A DNA stretch of 64,000 nt from Flagellimonas pelagia (lineage in GTDB: Bacteria > Bacteroidota > Bacteroidia > Flavobacteriales > Flavobacteriaceae), in NCBI RefSeq assembly GCF_003584135.1, contig NZ_QXFI01000031.1, positions 62,001 to 126,000 of the forward strand. Reading direction: 5' to 3'. The position numbers were made by a program, and so were the translations under genes. Positions 37,201 to 46,290 of the stretch are shown in pieces (positions within the stretch are counted from its first letter, which is position 1; every line of letters starts with the position of its first letter). The notes under the pieces are model-generated. The model did no database searches, was not told the origin of the DNA, and saw only the letters and a program-made list of their open reading frames with translations.

Positions 37201-38955
37201 CTAGTATGCAGGATCTTGGGTCAAAGTAGGTGCACCGTCTTTTACGGACCTATCGATGGCCTCGATCGGGATTGGGAAAAATTCATTTTTACCCTGTTGA
37301 AAGGATCTACCCTGCAAATAGGTTCTATGTTGGGACTCACTTTGTAAATACTGGTTCAACACATCGGAAGCAATACCCCAACGTTGAAGATCGAAAAAGC
37401 GGTGTCCTTCCATGGAAAACTCCAATCTGGTTTCAAAGCGTACAGCTTCTCTGGCCATATCCTTATCCGTCCATGGAGTGGTATATTCAGCAATGTCATA
37501 ATTGGCAGCAGGTGTGCCTTCAACTATGGTAAAGTCATTTCGTTCCTCTCCTTGAGTGGCCATAGGGACGAAACCGTCCGGATTTGCCGCCCTGGCCCTA
37601 ATCTGATTTACCAAGCCTCTAGCCACTTCCAAATCACCAACTTCCACTTCAACCTCAGCAAGCCAAAGGATGATCATGTCCAAACGCATGAGCCTGTAGT
37701 TATTGGCAGAAAGGTTACCCCAACCTCCTTGTCCGAAGGCTTCTGGTTCCGCTACATGTTTCATACTGAAAAAAGGCCCCGCATAGGTAAGATCACGAAC
37801 AAAATCTGTTTGATAAATTTTGAATCCTTTGTACAGAATACCTGGTCTACCCACGGAATGGTCGATACGTGGATCTAGAGGTCCATCATAAGTGGACAAT
37901 GTGGTAACTGGATCAACGGAGGAAGGTACATCCTCATCGTCAAAAGTGTCCAACATAGGAAGTCCACCTTCGGTCTTAAAGGCATTCACCAAGTTTTGAG
38001 AAACTTGGTAAAATCCGCAACAACCCCATGGATCAATGTAAGGGTGCGCAAGTCCGATCCCAACGTTAGAGGCATCGCCGGTAGCACTGCTGATGGCATA
38101 TTGCACCTCAAAAATGGATTCCGAATTGTTTCGGGTAGCTACCAAAAAGTTGTCCTCAAACTTGTCCATCAATGTGAAGGGGCCGTTGTTCAAGATATCC
38201 TCCAGAATAGGTTTGGCCTCTTGCAACTTGGCTGTATTGGCAGAACCATCCGAGTTCCATCCCTGGTACATTTTGGCCTTGGCCAAAAATGCTTTGGCTG
38301 CCCAACTGGTCGGTCTTCCCACTTCACTTTGTGTTTCTGGCAAAACGGCTGCCGCTGCGGCAAAATCAGCTTCAATGAACGGCCAGATCTCGCGATCGTT
38401 GGGAACTTTGGTACTTTCAAGGTCGTTGAGATCAAAATTCTCCTCACTGATATAGGTAGGCATTCTCCACATTTTTCTAGCTTCAAAATGGAACAATCCC
38501 CTTAAGAATCGAGCCTCTGCAATAATTTGCTGTCTTTGCTCATCGGAAGCATCCTCCACTTTTTCCAAAGTTTTGATGACATTGTTTGCGGCGGCAACCC
38601 CTTTATAAAGTCCTCTCCATTTGTCCCTAATGTGAACATTGAACGATTGGAAGTCATATGCCTCAATGAAGGATTGCTCTGGCTGATCACCAGCATCCGT
38701 TCCTTTCAAAGCATCGTCAGAGGCCAAATTAAACACCCAGTTTTGCATGTCGTTATGCCAAGTTTGACCTTCCAAACCATTACCGTTCACCATTTTATAG
38801 GCACCGAGCAGAAGACCATTGACACCATCCAATGTAGCAACATCCGCTTCACTGAACTGGCCTTGTGGTTGTCTGTCCAAAAAATCGTTATTACAACTCA
38901 GTACCAAAGCAAGCAAGCCAAGTGTTCCAAGTAAAGTCGATATTATCTTTTTCAT
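37201..38955 (-). CDS. SusD/RagB family outer-membrane glycan-binding lipoprotein
   Basis: A SusD-like lipoprotein of 584 residues. The start at 38955 gives a signal peptide with lipobox LVLSC. An ATG at 38967 would add four residues. RFLRGLFHFEA, AKAFLAKAKMYQGW and the C-terminal FETRLEFSMEGHRFFDLQRWG and NEFFPIPIEAID are family motifs. Its SusC partner ends 22 bases upstream. The ligand is unknown; no glycosidase is cotranscribed. Confidence 0.94.
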   Translation of the reverse strand: MKKIISTLLGTLGLLALVLSCNNDFLDRQPQGQFSEADVATLDGVNGLLLGAYKMVNGNGLEGQTWHNDMQNWVFNLASDDALKGTDAGDQPEQSFIEAYDFQSFNVHIRDKWRGLYKGVAAANNVIKTLEKVEDASDEQRQQIIAEARFLRGLFHFEARKMWRMPTYISEENFDLNDLESTKVPNDREIWPFIEADFAAAAAVLPETQSEVGRPTSWAAKAFLAKAKMYQGWNSDGSANTAKLQEAKPILEDILNNGPFTLMDKFEDNFLVATRNNSESIFEVQYAISSATGDASNVGIGLAHPYIDPWGCCGFYQVSQNLVNAFKTEGGLPMLDTFDDEDVPSSVDPVTTLSTYDGPLDPRIDHSVGRPGILYKGFKIYQTDFVRDLTYAGPFFSMKHVAEPEAFGQGGWGNLSANNYRLMRLDMIILWLAEVEVEVGDLEVARGLVNQIRARAANPDGFVPMATQGEERNDFTIVEGTPAANYDIAEYTTPWTDKDMAREAVRFETRLEFSMEGHRFFDLQRWGIASDVLNQYLQSESQHRTYLQGRSFQQGKNEFFPIPIEAIDRSVKDGAPTLTQDPAY

Positions 38956-38977
38956 TTCTATAAACATTTAGTTTTCG

Positions 38978-41900
38978 TTATTTAAGTGTAACATTCAACC
39001 CCAAACTTATGGTTTTGGCCACTGGCTGGGAACCTCCATCGTAACCTAGGGTAAGGTTCCTTCTTGAATCGTCCGCGTTGCTCAATTGAACTTCGGGGTT
39101 AAGACCTGTGTATTTGGTAAAAGTGGCTATGTTCTGTGCCTGTACATATACTTGGGCCCTGTCCAAACCAATGGTGGATATAATTTTATCAGGAAAATTA
39201 TAGGTCAACTGAATGTTCTTCAACCTGAAGAAACTTCCATCCTCAATCAAATAGGAAGAAGGCCTACTACTAATTTGGTCGTTGGCATCCATAATGGGTG
39301 ATGTGGCACCAGGATTGGCGGCTACCCAAGTACTTGGATCGGCCGTTGGATTGGTCGGTTGCCATGCATCGTACAATGCCCTTTTGCTCCTGTTACCCTG
39401 GAAGGTATTGAAGTCTGCAAAATACCTTACGTAGTTGAACACATCGTTACCTTGCGATCCGTTACCAAAGATGTTCAAATCCAAATTTTTATAGCTCAAA
39501 TTGATGTTGATACCATAAGTGAAATCAGGGTGTGGGCTACCGATAATAGTACGGTCATCATCGTTGATTTCCCCGTCGTTGTTGATATCGGCAATCCTGA
39601 ACTTACCTGGCGCATTGTAATCGCCATAAGGAGCCCATGCATCTGCCTCAGCCTGTGATTGAAAAATTCCCAAGGTCTTGAAGCCGTAGAAAGAAGACAA
39701 TGGCGAACCTGCTTCTGTTATAGATAGAGCGGGAATCCTTCTACTTTGGCCAAAAATCCTGGTACTTTCACCTTCAAGGGCATCCACATTGTTCTTATAA
39801 GTAGAAATGTTGGCACTTACCTCATAGGAGAAATCTCCTTTTTTATCACCATAGCTGATTCCTAAATCAATACCCTTATTGGTCATTTGTCCAACGTTGA
39901 ACGCAGGTTCATCTGCTTGTCCTGCCGTATAGGTAACCGGAACGTTGATCAGCATATCCGTAGTGACCCTTTTCCAAAGATCCAAGTTAACGGACAACTT
40001 ATTGTTCAACATCACCAAGTCCATACCGATGTTGTTGGAGGTAGTTGCCTCCCATTTGGCATTTGGGTTTCCGAATGCCCTAGGAGCAAATCCAATCTGT
40101 GGGGAACCGGTGGAACCATCAATGGGATAACCTCCCGTTAGGATATCTGAACGATAAGTGGTATAGGCATTATAGTCACCAATTTGCTGGTTACCTGTTT
40201 TACCCCAACCATAGCGAAGTTTCAAGTTATCGATCCAAGTAACGCTATCCATGAACTTTTCATCCGACATCCTCCAACCCAAACTAAAGGCGGGGAAGAA
40301 TGCACTTCTGGATGCTTGTTGGAATCTGGACGAGGAATCGTTCCTCAGAATAACCTGGGCCAAATATTTTCCGTCATAGTCATAGTTCAACTGACCGAAT
40401 TGTGACCATAAGGTATAATCCTGAAATACATATCCTCTGTTGGTTGCCGTTGTGGCATCACCCAAATCCAGATAGCTCAAAATATTGGTTGTTCCGAAAG
40501 CATATCGTTCACGACGGGCCTCAAAACGTTCTTCAAATTGTTGAATGGATTCCACACCCACATACGCCTTGAAATTATGGACCTCGTTAAAGGTTTTGGC
40601 ATAGGTCAATGTATTGGTCCATGTCCACTGATATTCATATTGCTCCCTGGCTTCCGAGCTTCGGATAAAGTTACCCTCCACATATTCAGGCTGTGGACGG
40701 TCCAAATTCCTTACTCTTTGCACCCTTGCATCCACACCAAAGCTGGTACGCAAATCAAGTCCTGGGATCAACTCATAGTTCGCATAAGCATTCCCCAATA
40801 GTCGTAGACCGTATCTTCTATCATCTTGATCTCTATATAGTCGTGCATATGGGTTAAAGTTGTTCCCTAGGTTGGCTCCCCTACTACCGGCAAAATTACC
40901 AGCAATGTCATAAATAGGGAGTAAGGGATGGTGCTTGTAAGCGCCGGAAACCGGGCTTTGCTCATCATCATTGGAAACGTTTCCTTTTAGGTTATCAAAT
41001 GAAGTCGTGAAATTTTCCCCTATGGTCAATTTCTTGTTCAATGTCCTAAACTCGGTATTGGCCCTCAAGGACACCCTGTCATAACTAGCAAACTTTATTA
41101 TACTCTCTTGAGAGAAATAACCAAGACTAAAGGCATAACGTGCAGATTCTGTTGCTCCTGAAGCCGAAATGTTATGGCTTTGAATGGGCGCCGATCTTGT
41201 TACTGCATCCCACCAATTGGTATCGGCAGAACGGGTAATGGCATAAATATTACCTGGTTCCAAGGCATAAAGACTTGGGTCTGTACCAGGATCTCCCTCA
41301 TTGGCACCACTAGGGAAAACATAGTCAGGTATGGTCACCTCACCATTAGGCCCAAATGTGTACTGTCCATGACTGGGGGTCTTACCTGCATATAAATCGG
41401 CCAAATACAAGTATCTTCCGAGTTCTTCAGCGTTCAATGACTCTGCATCTTTAGCAGGGGACTGAATACCATAGTACGTATTATAGGTAATAGTGGGTTT
41501 CCCCATTTTTCCCTTTTTGGTGGTAATGATGATAACCCCGTTTGCTGCCCTAGAACCATAAATAGAAGCAGAGGAGGCATCTTTCAATACCTGCAGTGAT
41601 TCTATATCATTTGGGTTCAGGTTAGATTGGCGTTGGGATGGCACTCCATCTATAATGTAGAGAGGGTCGTTGTTCCCCAGTGTTCCGAAACCACGGATAC
41701 GCACCGTTGCCTCTCCACCTGGTCGGGCATCGTTAACAATCGTAACCCCTGCTGCCCTACCTTGCAACTGTTGGGAAAAAGTGGTCGCGGGCACTGATTT
41801 AAGTTCATCAGTGTTTACCACGGTGACCGCACCGGTCAGGTCCTTTTTGGCCTGCGATCCATAACCTGTTACTACAATCTCATCCAACCGGTTGGCATCC

Positions 41901-42184
41901 TCCTCTAGGATTACATTGATCGTGCTTTGGTTATTGATTGGGACTTCTACCGTCCTGTATCCAATATAGCTGATGACCAAAGTTGCATCACCAGGTGCAT
42001 TGATACTGTAGTTTCCATCAAAGTCTGTCTGGGTTCCATTGGTGGTTCCCTTGACCAGAACGTTGGCGCCCGGCAAGGGTCCCGTTTCATCGGATACCGT
42101 ACCCGTTACGGTCTGGGCCTGTGCAAAACCCATGCAAAGTACAGCAGCCAAAAAAATAATTCTCTTGAAAAAAGGTTTTTTCAT
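38978..42184 (-). CDS. SusC/RagA family TonB-linked outer-membrane transporter
   Basis: A 1068-residue importer with signal peptide (ending GFAQA), carboxypeptidase-regulatory-like domain (VTGTVSDETGPLPGANVLV), TonB-box-like DEIVVTGYG, plug (NNDPLYIIDGVP, DASSASIYGSRAANGVIIITT) and barrel ending TISLGLNVTLK. It heads a SusC-SusD-VCBS operon. A hairpin at 42224-42247 lies in its leader and a palindrome shared with two other promoters lies at 42323-42336. Confidence 0.96.
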   Translation of the reverse strand: MKKPFFKRIIFLAAVLCMGFAQAQTVTGTVSDETGPLPGANVLVKGTTNGTQTDFDGNYSINAPGDATLVISYIGYRTVEVPINNQSTINVILEEDANRLDEIVVTGYGSQAKKDLTGAVTVVNTDELKSVPATTFSQQLQGRAAGVTIVNDARPGGEATVRIRGFGTLGNNDPLYIIDGVPSQRQSNLNPNDIESLQVLKDASSASIYGSRAANGVIIITTKKGKMGKPTITYNTYYGIQSPAKDAESLNAEELGRYLYLADLYAGKTPSHGQYTFGPNGEVTIPDYVFPSGANEGDPGTDPSLYALEPGNIYAITRSADTNWWDAVTRSAPIQSHNISASGATESARYAFSLGYFSQESIIKFASYDRVSLRANTEFRTLNKKLTIGENFTTSFDNLKGNVSNDDEQSPVSGAYKHHPLLPIYDIAGNFAGSRGANLGNNFNPYARLYRDQDDRRYGLRLLGNAYANYELIPGLDLRTSFGVDARVQRVRNLDRPQPEYVEGNFIRSSEAREQYEYQWTWTNTLTYAKTFNEVHNFKAYVGVESIQQFEERFEARRERYAFGTTNILSYLDLGDATTATNRGYVFQDYTLWSQFGQLNYDYDGKYLAQVILRNDSSSRFQQASRSAFFPAFSLGWRMSDEKFMDSVTWIDNLKLRYGWGKTGNQQIGDYNAYTTYRSDILTGGYPIDGSTGSPQIGFAPRAFGNPNAKWEATTSNNIGMDLVMLNNKLSVNLDLWKRVTTDMLINVPVTYTAGQADEPAFNVGQMTNKGIDLGISYGDKKGDFSYEVSANISTYKNNVDALEGESTRIFGQSRRIPALSITEAGSPLSSFYGFKTLGIFQSQAEADAWAPYGDYNAPGKFRIADINNDGEINDDDRTIIGSPHPDFTYGININLSYKNLDLNIFGNGSQGNDVFNYVRYFADFNTFQGNRSKRALYDAWQPTNPTADPSTWVAANPGATSPIMDANDQISSRPSSYLIEDGSFFRLKNIQLTYNFPDKIISTIGLDRAQVYVQAQNIATFTKYTGLNPEVQLSNADDSRRNLTLGYDGGSQPVAKTISLGLNVTLK

Positions 42185-42223
42185 AAGTTCAATTTTAGGT
42201 TTGTGTTAGTTAATCAATATAGA

Positions 42224-42247
42224 TTCCATCTACTCTGGCAGATGGAA
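42224..42247. other. Hairpin in the susC leader
   Basis: TTCCATCT/AGATGGAA perfect eight-bp stem with an 8-base loop, 40 bases before the susC ATG. It could affect mRNA stability or translation. No T run follows. Confidence 0.4.
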
Positions 42248-42318
42248 CAAAACATAGTTGTGTATGGTAAACTTATATTTTAAAGCTCACACTTAATGAT
42301 AGATGCGCTATTTTAAAC

Positions 42319-42340
42319 CTTCAAATTCATGAATTTTATA
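42319..42340. repeat. Recurrent palindrome AAATTCATGAATTT, copy upstream of susC
   Basis: A perfect 14-bp palindrome (42323-42336). The 19 bases at 42319-42337 are identical to 33638-33656, and the 19 bases at 42322-42340 match 44950-44968 with one difference. It lies 139 bases before susC and 97 after the subunit-3 stop. Read on the minus strand, its edge TGAATTTG is one base off a -7 box. Confidence 0.6.
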
Positions 42341-42432
42341 ATAAATCACACCTGTTTTTATGCATTTGAAAATAAAATTCTTAAAATCATACCTTTGGAG
42401 TGTTTTAAGCAATTCCATGTAAAGTAAAAATC

Positions 42433-43143
42433 TTAGGTCAACAGGTTACCATTTTCATCCCATTCCGCTATTTCATTCCGCTTACTCTGGTCCACACATT
42501 TGGCAATCCATTCAGGATCATAGGCTACCCCATGTTGATCGAGTACATCTTGTGGCACACCGTCCCATATGTTCGGTTGATTGCCCTTATACCCTAAATC
42601 GGCTATGCCGACTTTGGAGGTATAGTATCCGGTAACGGTCAGATTCCGCATGAGTGCGAAAAATTGTATCTCCAATGGTTGTTCATCCAAGGGAATTTCC
42701 ACATCCTGGAAAGCAATGGTATCCAAAATTTGTTTTTGCTGATCCACGGATGCGGTTTTAAACTCCTGATCAAAGAGGACATTACATTGGTGATCCAACC
42801 ACATGAGCCCCCCCTTTAAAGTGAGTTCCAATTCTGGAATGTCCTTGGCAATGAATTCGATGAATTCAGGCACCTCTGCCTCAATCGGTCCACCATGGGG
42901 TTCCTTTGGAGGTAAGATGATGGTGCTTAATAGTGTGATGGTCTCCATTTCATGTTCGTTGAACAACTGAATGGCCTTCAATTTTTCAATACGCTCCAAT
43001 TCTTCCGGGGTTCTTCCGAAATAGGCATTATTATCCGATGCAACTGGAACATCCATATCCGTATCGGTCTTGCAACCGTGGAACATCAGGGCAGAAGCAC
43101 CAGCCCCCATGATGATGGTTTGTATACTTTTTCTTCTGTCCAT
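42433..43143 (-). CDS. Gluconate 2-dehydrogenase subunit 3 family protein (small subunit of GMC dehydrogenase)
   Basis: A 236-residue partner of GMC-type dehydrogenases, needed for export and assembly of the flavoprotein. The N-terminus has a twin-arginine-like start (MDRRKSIQTIIMGAGASALMF) followed by a possible lipobox Cys24. FNEHEMETITLLSTIILPP and the later FFALMRNLTVTGYYTSKVG with DLGYKG are typical of the family. It begins three bases after the GMC stop, so the two are made together. It would carry the partner across the inner membrane through Tat. Confidence 0.9.
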   Translation of the reverse strand: MDRRKSIQTIIMGAGASALMFHGCKTDTDMDVPVASDNNAYFGRTPEELERIEKLKAIQLFNEHEMETITLLSTIILPPKEPHGGPIEAEVPEFIEFIAKDIPELELTLKGGLMWLDHQCNVLFDQEFKTASVDQQKQILDTIAFQDVEIPLDEQPLEIQFFALMRNLTVTGYYTSKVGIADLGYKGNQPNIWDGVPQDVLDQHGVAYDPEWIAKCVDQSKRNEIAEWDENGNLLT

Positions 43144-43146
43144 GTG

Positions 43147-44868
43147 CTAAAGATTTTGTTGTTTCAATTGTTCTATGATGTAATCCGACGCGCGCCATGA
43201 TAGGGCCAAGATGGTCCAGGTACAATTTTTGTCCGCTTGGGACGTAAAAGGACCTGCGTCCACAATGAACACGTTGTCAACATCATGCAATTGATTGAAT
43301 TTATTGGTCACCGAAGTCTTTGGGTCATCTCCCATTCTCGTGGTTCCTACTTCATGGATAATCCGTCCAGGAGCGAGTAGTCCATAGTCAATATCCGCTG
43401 AAGGCTTGTCCCCCAGAGGTTCGCCACCCATGTTGTGGATAATTTCCTCAAAAGTGTCCTGCATGTGCTTGGCCTGCTTTACTTCCAAATCGGACCAGCG
43501 ATAATTGAACTTTAGAACAGGAATCCCAAATTTGTCTACTGTAGTGGGGTCTATCTCACAATAGTTTTCCTTTCTGGCGATGCTTTCCCCACGACCCGCC
43601 ATATGCACCACGGAGCCGTAATATTTCTTTACATCGTCCCGAAGAACATCGCCATAACCCCCAACATTGAGGCCAAAAAACTTGTTGAATTCGTTCGCAT
43701 TAAAACCGAAGCCGTAGTTGGGTTGACGCATGCCTCCCCCCACTTCGATGTGATAACCTCGGGGAAAATCCAATTTGCTGTTATCTCCCCACCAAGGGGA
43801 ATATACATGCATACCTCCAGTACCATCCTCATTGTACGAAACCTTACGATTCATGAGAGCTGGAACAAATGCGGCGCGACTAGCACCAGTGGAATCATGC
43901 AAATATCTGCCTACATGGTCGCTACTGTTTCCCAACCCATTTGGGTGTTGTTTACTCTTCGAATTCAATAGAATTCTGGCAGAACTACAGGCGGAAGCCG
44001 CAAGTATCACTACCCTGCCCTTCAATTTGTACTCTTTTAGGTCATCTTTGCTGACATAGGACACCCCGGTGGCCTTTCCTTCGGCATTGGTAGTTACCTC
44101 GCGAACTACCGAATTGACATATATTTTGACTTTACCTCCGCTTTTCTGTGCTGGGAATATCAAACAACTACCTGAAGAGAAATCAGCATAAACCGAACAA
44201 GACCTTGAGCATTGTCCGCAGTAAAAACAGACCCCTCTGTCCTTATTGATCCGCTTGGTCAACATGGAAAGACGACCCGGGATAACGGGTACTCCCGATT
44301 TTTGGGCCCCGTTTATATAGAACAGTTCGTGCAGTCTTGGTTTTGGCGGGGGGAGAAAAAATCCATCAGGATCGTTTTCCAGTCCCTCATTGGTACCATA
44401 GACCCCGATAAGTTTATCTACCTTATCGTAATAGGGCTTTACATCTTCATACCCTATGGGCCAATCATCCCCGTGTCCATCGCGGGTTTTTCCCTTAAAA
44501 TCCTTTGGGCCAAAACGAAGCGAGATCCTTCCCCAGTGATTGGTCCTACCTCCCAACATATGCGAACGAAACCAGTCAAACTTTGTCCCAGGTTCATGGG
44601 TATACGGTTCCCCTTCAATTTCCCAACCGCCATAGGCCATATCCCAACCTCCGAAGGCCCTTGTGGTACCTGCACCTCTGTTTGGGGACTCGTAGGGCCA
44701 TTTTAATTGGGTCATGGTTTTAGGGTCGGCTGGGTCAAAAAATGGGCCCGCCTCCACCACCGCAACATTCAATCCAGCATCGGCCAGTTGTTTGGTTGCC
44801 ATACCGCCACCCGCTCCAGAACCTACAATGATCACATCATATAATTCTGGTGCTTCTTTTATTTGCAT
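43147..44868 (-). CDS. GMC-family FAD dehydrogenase catalytic subunit with Cys cluster
   Basis: A 573-residue flavoprotein. VIIVGSGAGGGMA (residues ~13-25) is the FAD dinucleotide loop, LGGRTNHWGRISLRF the second GMC motif, and IHEVGTTRMGDD plus NVFIVDAGPF the C-terminal domain. Cys214, 217, 220 and 224, with Cys235 nearby, form CxxCxxCxxxC, at about the position of the iron-sulfur cluster cysteines in bacterial FAD-glucose dehydrogenases. It has no signal peptide of its own and probably rides with the Tat-bearing subunit 3. Likely substrates are sugars or glycosides, as in gluconate 2- or glucoside 3-dehydrogenases. Confidence 0.9.
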   Translation of the reverse strand: MQIKEAPELYDVIIVGSGAGGGMATKQLADAGLNVAVVEAGPFFDPADPKTMTQLKWPYESPNRGAGTTRAFGGWDMAYGGWEIEGEPYTHEPGTKFDWFRSHMLGGRTNHWGRISLRFGPKDFKGKTRDGHGDDWPIGYEDVKPYYDKVDKLIGVYGTNEGLENDPDGFFLPPPKPRLHELFYINGAQKSGVPVIPGRLSMLTKRINKDRGVCFYCGQCSRSCSVYADFSSGSCLIFPAQKSGGKVKIYVNSVVREVTTNAEGKATGVSYVSKDDLKEYKLKGRVVILAASACSSARILLNSKSKQHPNGLGNSSDHVGRYLHDSTGASRAAFVPALMNRKVSYNEDGTGGMHVYSPWWGDNSKLDFPRGYHIEVGGGMRQPNYGFGFNANEFNKFFGLNVGGYGDVLRDDVKKYYGSVVHMAGRGESIARKENYCEIDPTTVDKFGIPVLKFNYRWSDLEVKQAKHMQDTFEEIIHNMGGEPLGDKPSADIDYGLLAPGRIIHEVGTTRMGDDPKTSVTNKFNQLHDVDNVFIVDAGPFTSQADKNCTWTILALSWRASDYIIEQLKQQNL

Positions 44869-44949
44869 AATACATTTTCTTTGAATTAATCGTTAGGGAA
44901 AATACTATTATGGCCTATTGAATTTAGAGAGTTGGGAACAAAATGAGCC

Positions 44950-44968
44950 CAAATTCAAGAATTTTATA
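44950..44968. repeat. Recurrent palindrome, copy upstream of the GMC gene
   Basis: Carries AAATTCAAGAATTT at 44951-44964, matching the susC-upstream copy over 19 bases with one mismatch. It lies 82 bases before the GMC start and 67 after the cytochrome stop. Confidence 0.55.
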
Positions 44969-45031
44969 AAATACAGGGTTTTACTTGAAGACAATCCAAG
45001 ATTTTTATCTCATGCCTGGACTCTTAAGCAA

Positions 45032-46264
45032 TCAGTTTTTCTGGTTTTGCAGTATTCCGTCTATATAAACCCCTATAAGATGTGTACGGATATTCACCGA
45101 TGTTTCTTGAGTGTCGTTTCCGAGTTGCACTTTCATGGTTTGGGAAGGAAAGAGCGGCATATGACAACTGATGCAATTGTTAAGGTCAGATAAATTCAAA
45201 TTTGATTTTTCATGTAGTTCTTTAGGGGATACATGGCATTCAATACATTTTGAATTAAAATGCTTAGTTTCCCCGCGCTGATTCTGATGTGGATCATGAC
45301 ATGTGGTGCAAGTCATAGTGCTTGAGTTTTTGTAGCACTCGCTACTTTTGAGAAGACCATATTGGTTGCCATGCACATCAAGTTGTGCCTCGGGTCGCCC
45401 AAAGTTGTAGTTTTTGGCATACTTATCCAGTCTCTCCCCTATTACGAATGAAAAAGGATTGCCTTTTATTTGAATGGCGCGCAACCCTGAATGACATTGT
45501 ACACAAATGTCCGTTTTTAATTGCCTCGCCAATGTGTCTATCTTGATCACCACGTCTTCACCCATTTGCTTAAGGTTCCCGGTTCTATAGTCAACATGTT
45601 TCTGGAGTGGGCCATGGCATCGCTCACAATCCACTCCGTAAATAAAGGACTCTCTTTCGTAAATATTGGTATTTCCTTTAAAATCCCCATTCTTGGCAAA
45701 CGTGACATGACATTTGATGCAATTATCCGTGACCGACCTGGTAAACCTATAGTTCGGATAACCTGGACTATTGATAAAATCATCGGTGAGTGTAAAATAG
45801 GAAGCCTGTAATTGTATAAGAAAATCATCTTTGAAGGCCAAATAAGATTGACCTTTTACCCCAGAACCGAAAACAATGTCCAAACGGGACTTATCCAACA
45901 ATTCTCCTGAAGTTTTGGAAGATATGGTTTGATAATATGCATCGCCCTCATGTACCATTTGCACCACGCCATCAATGAGTTCCACTTTATGTGACGGATT
46001 ATTAAAAGGTCCTTTCAAAGTCTCCTCGCCTGCAATTGCCGAGGTATTGAAATGGGGGGTATTGATGTGGGTTTTATAAATGTTTTGATGACAGGGGATA
46101 CAGGATTGCGACCCGGCAAATTGTTCTCCGTTGTAGTGAGTAGGCATTGTTTTTGCTACCGCTTGATAGACTTCTTCCTCCTTTGTATCCACAAGGAAAA
46201 ACAAAAAAACCATCACTATTATGAGACCTATTAATGCACTTCCTATTTTATATTTAAATTTCAT
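45032..46264 (-). CDS. Membrane-anchored multihaem cytochrome c (seven CxxCH)
   Basis: A 410-residue protein with one N-terminal membrane helix (residues ~7-25) and then seven haem c sites: CIPCH, CIKCH, CERCH, CVQCH, CTTCH, CIECH and CISCH. The layout (close haem pairs, CHGP and CHMP) resembles cytochrome c554/nitrite-reductase-type electron carriers, but I cannot assign a catalytic haem. Extra His residues for second ligands are plentiful. It sits between uxaC and the GMC dehydrogenase genes on the same strand, so it is a good candidate to accept electrons from the dehydrogenase. Confidence 0.88.
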   Translation of the reverse strand: MKFKYKIGSALIGLIIVMVFLFFLVDTKEEEVYQAVAKTMPTHYNGEQFAGSQSCIPCHQNIYKTHINTPHFNTSAIAGEETLKGPFNNPSHKVELIDGVVQMVHEGDAYYQTISSKTSGELLDKSRLDIVFGSGVKGQSYLAFKDDFLIQLQASYFTLTDDFINSPGYPNYRFTRSVTDNCIKCHVTFAKNGDFKGNTNIYERESFIYGVDCERCHGPLQKHVDYRTGNLKQMGEDVVIKIDTLARQLKTDICVQCHSGLRAIQIKGNPFSFVIGERLDKYAKNYNFGRPEAQLDVHGNQYGLLKSSECYKNSSTMTCTTCHDPHQNQRGETKHFNSKCIECHVSPKELHEKSNLNLSDLNNCISCHMPLFPSQTMKVQLGNDTQETSVNIRTHLIGVYIDGILQNQKN

Positions 46265-46290
46265 TGGACAGTTTTCATTAGCTTATTTAA

